Origin: Belliella baltica DSM 15883
GTDB taxonomy: Bacteria > Bacteroidota > Bacteroidia > Cytophagales > Cyclobacteriaceae
Direction of reading: 5' to 3'
NCBI RefSeq assembly: GCF_000265405.1
Contig: NC_018010.1
Coordinates: 2,439,501-2,503,500, forward strand
Length of the DNA stretch: 64,000 nt
Each line of letters starts with the position of its first letter. Position 1 is the stretch's first letter. Under the pieces are notes generated by a model. The model had not been told where the DNA came from. It worked only from the letters and a program-made list of their open reading frames with translations, and made no database searches. Made by a program: the position numbers and the translations under genes. Positions 1-9,151 of the stretch are shown here, one piece after another.

Positions 1-102
1 TAGCTTCCGCCTACCTATATTTTGTATTTCAAGTGGGATTTTTTTTACTCGAATACCAAGCCATATTTGTTCAGTATCTTTTGATCCAAATGAAATAATC
101 AT
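1..102 (-). CDS. HigB-like RelE-family toxin, N-terminal part (cut by window edge)
   Basis: An ATG at 102 opens a frame that stays open to base 1 (34 codons). The translation starts MIISFGSKDTEQIWLG and continues with an IGRRKL motif. This is the characteristic beginning of HigB / plasmid-maintenance killer proteins of the RelE/ParE superfamily, which are mRNA-cleaving toxins usually followed by the XRE-type antitoxin HigA. The rest of the toxin and any antitoxin lie left of the window, so it cannot be said whether the gene is intact. The identification rests on recalled family sequence, not on a search. Confidence 0.6.
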   Translation of the reverse strand, partial: MIISFGSKDTEQIWLGIRVKKIPLEIQNIGRRKL

Positions 103-163
103 ATGTACGTATTACATTAGTAACGTTAAAGGTAAGTAATTTATTTGTCTTTAAATAATTTTT

Positions 164-1450
164 TTAGTTTCCGGTCTCAAACGCCCCATTCACCATTTGC
201 TCAAATGGTCCGTAAAGCTTTTGTTGATGATATGATGGGTACATTTGTGTAAGCAGCATGGCTACAGAATTTCTTGCAGGATCAATCCAGAAAGTAGTTT
301 GAAAGGCACCTCCCCAAGAAATTTTTCCAGGAATCCTTCCAAAACGTAAATCTCCGTCTTCTGGAACAACTTGATAACCATAGGTAAAATGATCTCTACC
401 CATTCTAATTTCTCCGATTTGATTGTTTTTAGCGAAAGCGATAGTTTCCTCTTTTAAAACTCTGACTCCATTCAATTCTCCATCATTGAGTACCATTTGG
501 CAAAATTTGAAGTAGTCCTGAGCTGTAGAACTCAAGCCAGCTCCCCCTGAGAAATAGGTTTTTGCTCCTTTGATTGGGAAGAAACCGGATAAGTCTCTAT
601 TTGGGTTTTCTGGAAACTCCACTAATGGCTCTGACCTCGTGTTTGCATACATGGTAGTAACTCTTTCTTTCTGAGTTTCATCATCAAAATAAAACCTAGT
701 ATCATCCATTCCTAAAGGATCAAATATGTTTTCCAATAAGTATTGGTCAAAAGACAGTCCTGAGGCAACTTCTACTACTCGACCTAAAACATCAATACTT
801 AATCCATAAGTGAATTTTTCGCCCGGCTCATGTTTCAAAGGTAGTTTTGCAAGTTTAGCTATGCTTTCTTCTAATTTGATTGGCCTTAAAGTAGTCAAGT
901 CTATGATTCCTTCTTTGGCATAAATCTTATTCATCAACGTATCCGCAAAGCCATAGGAAATTCCTGAAGTATGAGTCAAGAGGTCATGAATAGTCACTTC
1001 ACGAGAAGCAGGTTTTGTGGTATAGCTAGAATCGGTAGGGTTCAAAGCTACTAATATCTGAGGGTTTGAAAATTCAGGAATATATTTGGAAACGGGATCT
1101 TTGAAATCAAGTTTTCCCTCTTCATATAATTTAAGAATAGCGATGGAAGTGATGGGTTTAGTCATAGAGGCCATTCTAAATATATCATCTGTTTTCATTG
1201 CTTCATTTAGAGCAATATTTCTAAAGCCAAAAGCATTTTCATAGACAATTTCTCCATCAATAGCTACCAATGCCACCGCTCCAGCAATCCATTGATTATC
1301 TACTGCTTTCTCTAGCAAAAGATTAATATTATGGAGGGAGTCTTGATTGACTTTTTCAGCTGTTGAGAATATCACATTGGAAACCTGACTAAAGCTTAGG
1401 TTGGTAATCATTAAAGCGACTACAGAAAATGCAAAGAATTTATTTTTCAT
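164..1450 (-). CDS. Exported serine hydrolase, beta-lactamase/class C family
   Basis: The 428-residue protein has an N-terminal signal peptide (hydrophobic run to about residue 20) followed by a beta-lactamase-fold serine hydrolase domain. The SxxK nucleophile motif is SMTK at residues 95-98. A tyrosine motif (YGLS, near residue 215) stands where class C enzymes have YxN, and a WGG near the C terminus takes the place of the KTG/HxG box. This pattern fits the esterase / DD-peptidase-like branch rather than a true antibiotic-hydrolysing AmpC. Substrate is unknown; the protein should act in the periplasm. It is a single gene, divergent from the SIMPL gene. Confidence 0.85.
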   Translation of the reverse strand: MKNKFFAFSVVALMITNLSFSQVSNVIFSTAEKVNQDSLHNINLLLEKAVDNQWIAGAVALVAIDGEIVYENAFGFRNIALNEAMKTDDIFRMASMTKPITSIAILKLYEEGKLDFKDPVSKYIPEFSNPQILVALNPTDSSYTTKPASREVTIHDLLTHTSGISYGFADTLMNKIYAKEGIIDLTTLRPIKLEESIAKLAKLPLKHEPGEKFTYGLSIDVLGRVVEVASGLSFDQYLLENIFDPLGMDDTRFYFDDETQKERVTTMYANTRSEPLVEFPENPNRDLSGFFPIKGAKTYFSGGAGLSSTAQDYFKFCQMVLNDGELNGVRVLKEETIAFAKNNQIGEIRMGRDHFTYGYQVVPEDGDLRFGRIPGKISWGGAFQTTFWIDPARNSVAMLLTQMYPSYHQQKLYGPFEQMVNGAFETGN

Positions 1451-1630
1451 AGTTAGGATGATTCTTGAGACATTATGGATTGAAAATACGTCTTAATTGT
1501 GGTTTAATAATTTCTTACCCTTAAATTTAGAATAAATACTTTCCTGAGAAAATCAATTTAGGAATTAACATTTATTAAGTTTTTGTGGCTCGGGATTTGA
1601 ATACCGCATACAGACTAAAATCTATATTTT

Positions 1631-2344
1631 ATGAAAAAACTATTCTTTTTATTACCCGTTTTGCTAATGCCATTATTTGCTTCGGCACAGCAACAGTCAG
1701 TTCCATCTATTGATGTTGATGGAGCGAGTGAACTCAAAGTAATGCCTGATGAAGCTATTCTGAATATGAATCTTCGGGAATTGGGGATGAAAGTCTCTGA
1801 TGTGACAAATCAATTGAATAAAAAGACAAAATCAATCGAAAATGCATTGAAAAAATCAGGTGTAAAAGATTACAAATTTGTAGTGGACAACTACTATGTG
1901 AACATCAATAGAATCTACACCAGAGGATCTTCTAAAGACAGTGGATATGTTGCCACCCAAAATATCAGAGTTGTAGTTAAGCACAGAGATAATGATTTAG
2001 TGAAAATCGTCGAATCAATCAATAAATCAGCGGATTTAAGTTATAATGTGAGTTTTGGAATTTCCGAAAATCAAAAGAAATCTTATCAAGAAAAGCTTTT
2101 AGAATTGGCTTTGCTCGACGCAAAACGAAAGGCTGATATCATTGCTAAGACCATGGGGATTGATCAAATCCGCGTTTATAAAGTGAACTACAGCTCAGGT
2201 GCTAGTTTCCAGCCAACTGAATATCGAATGGAAACAATGATGATGAAGACGGCTTCCGAAGATAGGGTAGAACCTACTTTTAGTCCTGACGAGCAGACGC
2301 TTTCTGATCGGGTAAACGTGAGTTTTACATTCATCCACAAATAA
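1631..2344 (+). CDS. SIMPL (DUF541) domain periplasmic protein
   Basis: The 237-residue protein begins with a lipid-rich signal peptide ending near SASAQ (about residue 20). A SIMPL/DUF541 domain fills the rest: the early segment DVDGASELKVMPDEA is the typical first strand of the family (G.....PD.A), and the C-terminal half has the usual AKRKAD helix. Family members are periplasmic or outer-membrane-associated proteins of mostly unknown role. The gene stands alone and is closed by a strong hairpin terminator. Confidence 0.85.
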   Translation: MKKLFFLLPVLLMPLFASAQQQSVPSIDVDGASELKVMPDEAILNMNLRELGMKVSDVTNQLNKKTKSIENALKKSGVKDYKFVVDNYYVNINRIYTRGSSKDSGYVATQNIRVVVKHRDNDLVKIVESINKSADLSYNVSFGISENQKKSYQEKLLELALLDAKRKADIIAKTMGIDQIRVYKVNYSSGASFQPTEYRMETMMMKTASEDRVEPTFSPDEQTLSDRVNVSFTFIHK

Positions 2345-2351
2345 CAATATC

Positions 2352-2380
2352 AAACCAGTCCAGAGCGGACTGGTTTTTTT
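2352..2380 (+). terminator. Rho-independent terminator after SIMPL gene
   Basis: A perfect 10-bp stem (AAACCAGTCC / GGACTGGTTT) with a 5-nt loop runs into a T tract, eight bases after the stop codon. Confidence 0.85.
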
Positions 2381-2458
2381 AATTTAGGTTATTTGTAGAA
2401 ATGATTTTTAAAATTATTGAATGTGACTTAACTTCCACCTAGCTAAATCACGTTCGCT

Positions 2459-2752
2459 ATGAAAATTAATAAAATTATAATCCTTCATTTTTTGCTCTTG
2501 CCAATCTTGGTTCAAGCCCAGCAAATTGACCTTCAAAAAGTCACGAATAAGCATTTATTTAATGGTATAATGATGCTTAATGAGCTTGTTTCCATTCCCA
2601 ATGATTCCAATCAACCTGATCAGCTAATTCCAAATTTAATTAAAAACGACCTCTTTTTATTTAATTCAAATCAACTTGAGCTTGTTATTTTCCCCAAACA
2701 GATGGATCCTTTCTCCATTCTACCAAGGAGGCCAAAGTATCATCATCAATGA
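2459..2752 (+). pseudogene. Truncated N-terminal fragment, possibly of an exported M20-type peptidase
   Basis: This is a 97-residue open frame with a clear signal peptide (cut near LVQAQ). The segment LNELVSIPNDSNQPDQL resembles the first helix and loop of M20/ArgE-DapE-type peptidases, which usually read FVSIPN. No metal-binding residues follow. After about residue 78 the frame runs antisense into the last 68 bases of pyrE and ends there in low-quality sequence. I read it as the leftover 5' end of a deleted gene. A small exported protein of unknown function is the alternative. Confidence 0.4.
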
Positions 2753-3332
2753 TATAATCATTAGCTAATGCTTGTGGCAACATCGCTGCATAGTCACTCA
2801 AACAAATTAAATCTATTCCTGCATTTTTGAAATTTTCTGCTGCCACATCAAAGCCATAAGTGAAAATTGCAACCATTCCCAACACTTCAAATCCTGCGTC
2901 TTTCAAATCGGCTACAGCTTTCAAAGAACTTCCTCCCGTAGACACTAGATCTTCTACAACAACAACTTTTTGACCTGGCGTAACCTTTCCTTCTATCATA
3001 TTTTCCATTCCATGACCTTTTGGTTTGGAGCGAACGTAGATAAACGGTAATCCCAATCTATCGGCTAAAAGCGCTCCTTGAGGAATTCCTGCCGTAGCAA
3101 CACCCGCAATAGCCTCTGTATTTGGAAAGTGATGTTGAATTGCTTTGATCAAATTGGCTTTGATTAGATTACGTACTTCTGGATAGGAAAGTGAAAGCCT
3201 GTTATCACAGTAAATTGGAGATTTCCAACCCGAAGCCCAAGTGAAAGGCTTGTCAGGTTGAAGACGAATTGCTCTGATTTCTAGAAGTTTTGAAGCTACT
3301 TCAGCAGCTACAGTTTTATCAAATAATTTCAT
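2685..3332 (-). CDS. pyrE: Orotate phosphoribosyltransferase
   Basis: The enzyme transfers phosphoribose from PRPP to orotate, giving OMP, in cytosolic pyrimidine synthesis. Its 215 residues are the usual length. The PRPP-binding loop VVVVEDLVSTGGSS lies at residues 123-136, and the substrate-binding SGWKSPIYCDNR segment at about 34-45. It is divergent from the Nudix gene at 3436 with about 100 bp between. Its 3' end is overlapped by the gene fragment at 2459-2752. Confidence 0.95.
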   Translation of the reverse strand: MKLFDKTVAAEVASKLLEIRAIRLQPDKPFTWASGWKSPIYCDNRLSLSYPEVRNLIKANLIKAIQHHFPNTEAIAGVATAGIPQGALLADRLGLPFIYVRSKPKGHGMENMIEGKVTPGQKVVVVEDLVSTGGSSLKAVADLKDAGFEVLGMVAIFTYGFDVAAENFKNAGIDLICLSDYAAMLPQALANDYIIDDDTLASLVEWRKDPSVWGK

Positions 3333-3435
3333 GCCTCAAAAATAGCAGATAAAAATCAAGCTGTATTGTGCAGGTTAATTTTTTTTCTGCATTTTTGATT
3401 TGTGTATCGATTTCATTTGATAAAATTTACCAACT

Positions 3436-4122
3436 ATGAAGATTTTTATAAATGATAAGCCCTTGGATATTATGACTCCAGAGGAACTTGCAGATGACAG
3501 GACCTTCGAATGCATCTATGAAAATCCCACTGATTTGCCCGCCTCTGTCGATTTTCATGATGATGTTTTGATTACAAACCCATCTAAGGATATCATCATT
3601 AAACTTTTGTACCTTCTAAGAACCAGAAAACTTAAAAACCTTGATTCTGTAGTATTGGTAACTAAGGATAAAGAGTACTTGAAGAAATTTATCAAAAGCA
3701 GATTCACAATCATCAAGGCCGCAGGAGGAGTAGTCACTAAAGGTGACAAAGTTCTGTTTATTCATAGACTTGGAAAATGGGATTTGCCTAAAGGGAAGTT
3801 TGAAAAAGGCGAAAAACCTCAAGATTGTGCGGTACGAGAAGTGGAAGAAGAGTGCGCTATTCAAGTAAAATTGGGTCCCCAAATCTGTAAAACCTGGCAT
3901 ACATACACGCACAATAGAAAAAGCATTCTTAAGAAGACCTTTTGGTACGCAATGGAAAACTTAAATGATAAAGAAATGAAGCCACAGTTGGAAGAGGGGA
4001 TAGTGGATATCAAATGGCTTAATCATCACGAAGCAAAAGTCGCATTAGTAAACTCTTACCCTTCTATGAGATATCTTTATAAACGTTTTTTAAGAATGGT
4101 GCCTAAGGTTCAAACTTCGTAG
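3436..4122 (+). CDS. Nudix hydrolase with N-terminal extension
   Basis: The 228-residue protein has about 95 residues of unassigned N-terminal region followed by a Nudix domain. The Nudix box (residues 120-142) keeps the G, E and REVEEE residues that bind the metal-diphosphate. The Gly that normally ends the REUXEEXGU motif is Ala here (CAI). The substrate is a nucleoside diphosphate derivative of unknown kind. Its last 13 bases overlap the end of the convergent coaD. Confidence 0.85.
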   Translation: MKIFINDKPLDIMTPEELADDRTFECIYENPTDLPASVDFHDDVLITNPSKDIIIKLLYLLRTRKLKNLDSVVLVTKDKEYLKKFIKSRFTIIKAAGGVVTKGDKVLFIHRLGKWDLPKGKFEKGEKPQDCAVREVEEECAIQVKLGPQICKTWHTYTHNRKSILKKTFWYAMENLNDKEMKPQLEEGIVDIKWLNHHEAKVALVNSYPSMRYLYKRFLRMVPKVQTS

Positions 4123-4565
4123 GGAAGGTATTTGTTGATATCAACCCCAAAACGATGTACCTCTCGAATGATTGTGGAGCTAATCGCCGCAAATTCTGGA
4201 GAAGTAATCAAAAATACGGTTTCTAGGTTTGAATTAAGATCCCTGTTCATTTGACTAATCGTGTTTTCATACTCGAAATCAGTCGTATTTCTCAATCCTC
4301 TAACCAAGAAATCTGCATGATGTTTTTTCGCAAAAGTTGAGGTCAATTCATTATAAACAAGTACCTCTACTCTGTCATTATCTGCGTAGGTTCCCTTGAT
4401 TTTATCGACCATCATGTCAATATCAAAATACCTATTTTTCTTTGAAGAATTGTATCCTATACCTATGATCACTTTATCAAAAATATCAAGACTTCTAATC
4501 ACGATATCATGATGACCTTTGGTAAATGGATCAAAGGATCCTGGGAAGATGGCTATTTTTGTCAT
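4110..4565 (-). CDS. coaD: Phosphopantetheine adenylyltransferase
   Basis: The enzyme catalyses the fourth step of CoA synthesis, 4'-phosphopantetheine plus ATP to dephospho-CoA. The start GxFDPxTxGH motif is seen as PGSFDPFTKGHHDI, and the ISSTIIR motif is near residue 127. I chose the ATG at 4565 (151 residues) instead of one 24 bases upstream. It begins directly with the conserved MTKIAIFPGSFDP and avoids overlap with the preceding gene. It is the last gene of a three-gene minus-strand run with the DUF3822 gene, a pairing common in Bacteroidota. Confidence 0.95.
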   Translation of the reverse strand: MTKIAIFPGSFDPFTKGHHDIVIRSLDIFDKVIIGIGYNSSKKNRYFDIDMMVDKIKGTYADNDRVEVLVYNELTSTFAKKHHADFLVRGLRNTTDFEYENTISQMNRDLNSNLETVFLITSPEFAAISSTIIREVHRFGVDINKYLPYEV

Positions 4566-4576
4566 TGGGCTTCTTT

Positions 4577-5404
4577 TTAGTATTCCCAAAAGGCTTCAAA
4601 CAAATTTGAGTTCTGGAATATGCTTGCACTTGCTTGGTATTGCTGATTGGCTTTTGGCTGATCCAAAATAAAATTTTTGAAATAAGTGTGACCAAACTCT
4701 TGATCAATATCTAAGGCTGTATATTCTCCAAATAAAGTGATTCGGCAATATTTCTGATCAAAGTTGAGGTGCTTGACTATGCCAAACAAATACTTCATTA
4801 AAGTTTCTCTATCCTCACAATCAAAGGTGTTGAAAACAGTTAAAGTTTGATTTTTGAATGCAGCCAAATAAAAGCCTTGGCTATAAACAGAAATAAAAAT
4901 TTCTTGGTTGATATAGGTGTTTTTATCTTTTAGAATATAGGACAAAAACGAGGAAGCACCATGATGAAAAGAAAGTTTACTTTGATTACCTGTAAAGATT
5001 GCTTTTAGTTCATTATTGATTTTTGATACCAAATAGCAATTATTGCTGTCAAGATTGGAGAAAAGATAGCTTACATCTATGGAGTTTTTTTCTACGAAAC
5101 CTAGATAATAAGGGAGATGATTTGAATCAAATATCAATCCAGGGATTAATGCAGCAGGTTTGTGGAATAAAAATATCTTTTTAGGAACGTCTAATGCGTA
5201 TAGTTTATCTCTTTGTATGACAAAACTTAAAGATTTGAGGTCAGAGAAAAACTTTTGATGAATTCCAGACACCTCCCCATTGACATCTTTGGAAAGGAGA
5301 ATATATTTTTCATCAAATAAGAAAAGCGATAAACTTGATACCGTTTGGGTATCAAATTTATCGCTATAAATATTTTCTTGAATATTTTCAGCTGAGTTAG
5401 TCAA
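4577..5404 (-). CDS. DUF3822 family protein
   Basis: This 275-residue soluble protein has no signal peptide and no catalytic motif that I can point to. Its position directly upstream of coaD (11 bp gap) and its general make-up match the DUF3822 family, which is restricted to Bacteroidota and of unknown function. The start is two bases after the stop of the upstream gene, so the three genes are probably cotranscribed. Confidence 0.75.
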   Translation of the reverse strand: MTNSAENIQENIYSDKFDTQTVSSLSLFLFDEKYILLSKDVNGEVSGIHQKFFSDLKSLSFVIQRDKLYALDVPKKIFLFHKPAALIPGLIFDSNHLPYYLGFVEKNSIDVSYLFSNLDSNNCYLVSKINNELKAIFTGNQSKLSFHHGASSFLSYILKDKNTYINQEIFISVYSQGFYLAAFKNQTLTVFNTFDCEDRETLMKYLFGIVKHLNFDQKYCRITLFGEYTALDIDQEFGHTYFKNFILDQPKANQQYQASASIFQNSNLFEAFWEY

Positions 5405-5406
5405 GA

Positions 5407-5988
5407 TTACTCCCAGTTACCTGAAGTAGAAGAATCAGTTCTAGAACCTACTCTCAAAGCTTTTTCTTTATTGTTCAATCTTCTTTTTGGATTGATTGGA
5501 TCTGGATCTTTGATTTCGAATACTGGAATTTCTCTTTGATTTCTTTCAATTTTATCCGAGAAGAATTCAAATGTTTTACCTCCTGAGCCGGGCACAACAT
5601 TTAAAGCCTCAAGGTTGAAATCTGGATACTTACTCTCATTGAAAAGTGAATCTATTACATTCACCGAACCTAAGGTATCGAAGGTAACCGTAATTTCTTC
5701 TTTACCATAATCAAGGAGCTTAGTAGTTTCACTTCTTTGGATTAACCAAATTTGGCCTTCTTCAATGAATTTTTTCAAATCATTCCAGTTTCCAGCATAC
5801 TCGCCATTGGATGCAACATAAGCAATCTGCGCATCTCGTAGCATTTGTAATTTTTCGATAATTCTAGCTTCTGTTCTGGCAATTTCTTTTTCCTTTTCTA
5901 CTACGCTATCCACGGAGTTGTAAAGCATGTAACCTAGGCCAAGAGCACCCAGTAAGAAGACAATAGATAAAATTCTAGTTAACGTCAT
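5407..5988 (-). CDS. Single-pass membrane protein, unknown function
   Basis: The 193-residue protein has one N-terminal transmembrane helix (about residues 5-24), then a charged, probably coiled helix (about 28-55) and a soluble domain containing a GEYAGNWNDLKKF segment. The layout recalls pilin-like or pseudopilin-like subunits (N-terminal hydrophobic helix, then alpha/beta domain), but no prepilin peptidase site is visible, so that is only a guess. It is the first gene of the set leading into DUF3822 and coaD. Confidence 0.6.
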   Translation of the reverse strand: MTLTRILSIVFLLGALGLGYMLYNSVDSVVEKEKEIARTEARIIEKLQMLRDAQIAYVASNGEYAGNWNDLKKFIEEGQIWLIQRSETTKLLDYGKEEITVTFDTLGSVNVIDSLFNESKYPDFNLEALNVVPGSGGKTFEFFSDKIERNQREIPVFEIKDPDPINPKRRLNNKEKALRVGSRTDSSTSGNWE

Positions 5989-6041
5989 TTTCGGATTGAT
6001 TTAATCTGCTAAATAAGGTTGATGGTATATTAATTAAAGTG

Positions 6042-6545
6042 CTATTTTAGATAATTATTTTCAAAATTAAAATATCCTTTCCACATTCTCACATCATTCA
6101 GCGATTTTATTCCCCAAAACAACCGATGTTTTTCTTCTTTTTTGATAAACGCAAGATTATCGATGTCAAGAAAGCTCATTTCTGTGATCAATTGTAGTTC
6201 ATCGGACAGTTCTGGGTCTTTACCCATTTTCAACTCTCCGCCTATCGCCTCAACTTCGAAATAAAGCTCTACAGCGTGTAGTGGTTTGTTCAGATATTCA
6301 TAAGTGCAAAGGAAATTCCCTACTTTAATTTCAAGACCTGTTTCTTCAAGGAATTCTCGTTTTAGGTTTTGCTCGGCAGAACTCCCATACTTCATCCCTC
6401 CACCGGGTACATTCCAAAGAAATCTCTCTTCACCCATCTTATGTTTGATCATCAAAATTTTTTTATCTTGGATCAGTACTCCATTAACACGAGTTCTTAG
6501 TCTTCCCCCAAATTTCTCCTCAATTTCTTTTTCCAAATTTGTCAT
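6042..6545 (-). CDS. Nudix hydrolase
   Basis: This is a compact 167-residue Nudix protein. The box is canonical: a Gly-rich start (VPGGGMKYG) and the metal site REFLEETGLEI at about residues 64-74. It is probably a nucleotide-derivative pyrophosphatase of unknown substrate. It is divergent from the helicase gene, with only 22 bp between the starts. Confidence 0.85.
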   Translation of the reverse strand: MTNLEKEIEEKFGGRLRTRVNGVLIQDKKILMIKHKMGEERFLWNVPGGGMKYGSSAEQNLKREFLEETGLEIKVGNFLCTYEYLNKPLHAVELYFEVEAIGGELKMGKDPELSDELQLITEMSFLDIDNLAFIKKEEKHRLFWGIKSLNDVRMWKGYFNFENNYLK

Positions 6546-6567
6546 TTTAGACTTAGCTTCGTAAATA

Positions 6568-8013
6568 ATGAACGATAAAGATAATCAAGTCGGTGTAAAG
6601 CCTTCCATTTTACTACAAAGAAATTTTCCGCACGAGCCTACATCGGGTCAGGGTTCATTTTTTTTGAAAATGGATCACTTTCTGAAGTCCGAAGTGGCGG
6701 AGGGGAGTACATTTATTTTGAGAGGTTATGCAGGTACAGGTAAAACTTCAGTGATTTCTGCTTTAGTAAAATCCCTTCCCCGACTAAATTTGAAATCTTT
6801 ACTTTTGGCACCGACAGGGCGCGCAGCAAAAGTGATGAGCAATTATTCAGGTAAATCTGGATTTACTATCCATAAAATCATCTATCGTCCGAAAGGTACC
6901 ACTCCAGAACTTACTTTGGGATTTGAATTGATGAAAAACTATTACAAAAACACTGTTTTTATAGTCGATGAAGCTTCCATGCTTGCAGATGATGGAGCAG
7001 GAAGTTTGTTGAGAGATTTGATTAGGTTTGTTTTTCAAGAATCCTCAAACAGACTGTTACTTGTAGGAGATACAGCACAACTTCCTCCAGTAGGAAGCAC
7101 TCAAAGTCCAGCTTTAGATAAAAGTTATCTTATTCGCAATTTTAGACTTCCTGTAGAAGATATAGAACTACATGAAGTAATGCGACAGCAGTTGAACTCA
7201 GGGATTTTATATAATGCTACCTCGTTGAGAGGACAGGTTCTCCAAGAGAATCCTGTGATTGGCTTTTACACGAAAGGATTCAAGGATTTTTTCAAAATGA
7301 CTGGTGAGCGATTGGAAGATGGCTTGAGATATGCGTATGACAAATATGGTGTAGAAAACACAATCATTGTCACCAGATCCAACAAAGTGGCTGTACAATA
7401 CAATGAATATATCAGAAGAACGATTCACTTCTATGAAGAAGAGATTTCATCGGGAGATATGCTAATGATAGTTAAAAATAACTACACTTATTTGGCAGAT
7501 TCTGATAAAGTAAATTTTCTTGCAAATGGAGATTTTGTTGAAGTTACAAAAATTCGTTCTTTTGAAGAACTATATGGCTTGAGATTTGCAACATTAGAAT
7601 TGAAGCTGATAGATTATCCCGAAGAGCCCTATTTTGAGGCAAAGGTGATTTTAGATACACTTCACAGTGCTACCCCCGCCTTGAGTGTGGAACAGTATAA
7701 GAGTCTCTACCAGCAAGTGGCCGAGGATTATGCTGATATTGCCAATAAAGGAGAAAGGATGGATTTGATTAAAAAAGATCCTTATCTTTCAGCCCTGCAA
7801 GTTAAATTTGCGTATGCATTAACTTGTCACAAATCACAAGGAGGACAATGGGAGGCAGTTTTTGTAGATCAAGGTTATCTTACAGAAGAGCAAGTGGATC
7901 ACGAATATATCCGATGGCTTTATACCGCGGTGACTAGAGCAACAAAAGAAGTCTTTATGGTGAACTTTCATCCGAGATTTTACCTTAATTCAGAAAATAA
8001 TGAATTGGAGTGA
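6568..8013 (+). CDS. RecD-like superfamily 1 DNA helicase
   Basis: The 481-residue ATP-dependent helicase belongs to the SF1B RecD2/Pif1-like group. The Walker A motif GYAGTGKTS is at residues 53-61 and motif II, DEAS, at 134-137. The GDTAQLPPVG motif III is near 170, motif V is seen as TCHKSQG, and motif VI as YTAVTRA. It lacks the long N-terminal part of RecD2 proteins. It probably acts in DNA repair or replication restart. Confidence 0.85.
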   Translation: MNDKDNQVGVKPSILLQRNFPHEPTSGQGSFFLKMDHFLKSEVAEGSTFILRGYAGTGKTSVISALVKSLPRLNLKSLLLAPTGRAAKVMSNYSGKSGFTIHKIIYRPKGTTPELTLGFELMKNYYKNTVFIVDEASMLADDGAGSLLRDLIRFVFQESSNRLLLVGDTAQLPPVGSTQSPALDKSYLIRNFRLPVEDIELHEVMRQQLNSGILYNATSLRGQVLQENPVIGFYTKGFKDFFKMTGERLEDGLRYAYDKYGVENTIIVTRSNKVAVQYNEYIRRTIHFYEEEISSGDMLMIVKNNYTYLADSDKVNFLANGDFVEVTKIRSFEELYGLRFATLELKLIDYPEEPYFEAKVILDTLHSATPALSVEQYKSLYQQVAEDYADIANKGERMDLIKKDPYLSALQVKFAYALTCHKSQGGQWEAVFVDQGYLTEEQVDHEYIRWLYTAVTRATKEVFMVNFHPRFYLNSENNELE

Positions 8014-8108
8014 TAGTTAAATAAGTTATTTGATTGATTAGTGATCAGTTTATTGAGTAATTTGAAAATAGAATATAGAAACAAAGAATAAAATTAAAAC
8101 TTAGAGCA

Positions 8109-8498
8109 ATGAAAAAGTTAGTATTAGTCATGGTGATGGCACTGTTTGCGATAGCAGTTCAGGCCCAGGAAAAAAAAGGAGCTCAAATCATCTTTAAAGA
8201 AAAATCTATCGACTTCGGTGATATTACACAAGGTGACAAGGTAGAGCATAAATTCGTTTTCGAAAACACAGGAGATGCGCCTTTGGTGATTTCTAATGTA
8301 GCAGTGACTTGCGGATGTACTGCACCTAACTGGCCAAAAACCCCAATCGCACCAGGAGAAAAAGGAGAAATGAAAGTTGTCTTCAACTCTGCCGGTAAAA
8401 TGGGCAAGCAAAACTCCGTAGTAAGAGTTTACTCCAATGCTGCAGAACCAATCGAAAAAGTATCATTGATTTCTAATGTACTTCCGAAAGGAAATTAA
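8109..8498 (+). CDS. DUF1573 exported protein
   Basis: The 129-residue protein has a signal peptide (to about residue 20, AVQAQ) and one DUF1573 immunoglobulin-like domain with the family's FxNTGDAPLVI and TCGCTAPxWP segments. These proteins are abundant in Bacteroidota envelopes; the role is unknown. The gene is closed by a strong terminator. Confidence 0.9.
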   Translation: MKKLVLVMVMALFAIAVQAQEKKGAQIIFKEKSIDFGDITQGDKVEHKFVFENTGDAPLVISNVAVTCGCTAPNWPKTPIAPGEKGEMKVVFNSAGKMGKQNSVVRVYSNAAEPIEKVSLISNVLPKGN

Positions 8499-8515
8499 AA
8501 GCGTATAAAATCATT

Positions 8516-8549
8516 AAAAAGCAGACCTGATCTCGGGTCTGCTTTTTTT
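8516..8549 (+). terminator. Terminator after DUF1573 gene
   Basis: The stem AAAAAGCAGACC / GGTCTGCTTTTT is followed by more T residues. The poly-A on the 5' side would let it work in both directions. Confidence 0.85.
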
Positions 8550-8851
8550 ATGACTTATTCAAAGTAATTCTGAATTGAGTTATTGCTTTTTTGGTAAAGA
8601 GTTTAGTTCTTAGGTATGAATTTCGATTGGGTATTTGGAATGTGATAGTGATTTGTTATGCTAAGTGCTTTACAAGGAATAGAAAACGCAATGAATTGCG
8701 GATATAAAAACCTTTAGCAAGCATTGTAAAAATTGACTCAAAAACACTTGCTTCACGCAATAGCTATAAGCATAAGCTGATTTTTGTAGCATCAAATTCT
8801 GACTCAGAACTCAATTAAAAATTGTAACTTTATGGTTGTTAATAATTTCGT
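8550..8851. other. Gene-free stretch before the MNT/HEPN pair
   Basis: About 300 bp of AT-rich DNA with no open frame that I trust and no strong hairpin. A weak -7-like TAACTTTA sits at 8825-8832, just before the nucleotidyltransferase gene. Confidence 0.4.
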
Positions 8852-9151
8852 ATGCAAATTTTAGAGGAAAACATAGAGCGGATAAAGGAACTTTGTAAAG
8901 AACATAGAGTTAAAAGATTTTCTGTTTTTGGTTCTGTATTGACTGACAACTTTTCCCCAAATTCAGACATCGACTTTATAGTTGATTTTGACGAAAAAGA
9001 CCCATTAAAGTATACTGATTTGTACTTTCAACTTAAAGATAAATTAGAGCTAGTTTTAAAGAGACAAATAGATCTGATAGAGGAACGAGGTTTAAAAAAC
9101 ACTTTTTTCAAAAAAGAAATTGAATCGTCAAAAGTTGTTATTTATGGATAA
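8852..9151 (+). CDS. mntA: MntA-like minimal nucleotidyltransferase (antitoxin)
   Basis: The 99-residue protein is a minimal nucleotidyltransferase. The signature GSx10DxD is complete (G27-S28, D39-I-D41), and a third acidic position follows in RQIDLI. In characterised MntA/HepT systems the antitoxin inactivates the HEPN toxin by adding AMP residues to its RX4HXY tyrosine. The gene overlaps the HEPN gene by 8 bases, so the two are translationally coupled. The gene symbol follows the family name; the partner supports it. Confidence 0.85.
   Translation: MQILEENIERIKELCKEHRVKRFSVFGSVLTDNFSPNSDIDFIVDFDEKDPLKYTDLYFQLKDKLELVLKRQIDLIEERGLKNTFFKKEIESSKVVIYG

Noticed and set aside
3333..3435. TATTTTTG box right before the pyrE ATG
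   Set aside because: It fits TAnnTTTG, but would give a leaderless transcript and has no -33 box at the right distance; not called.
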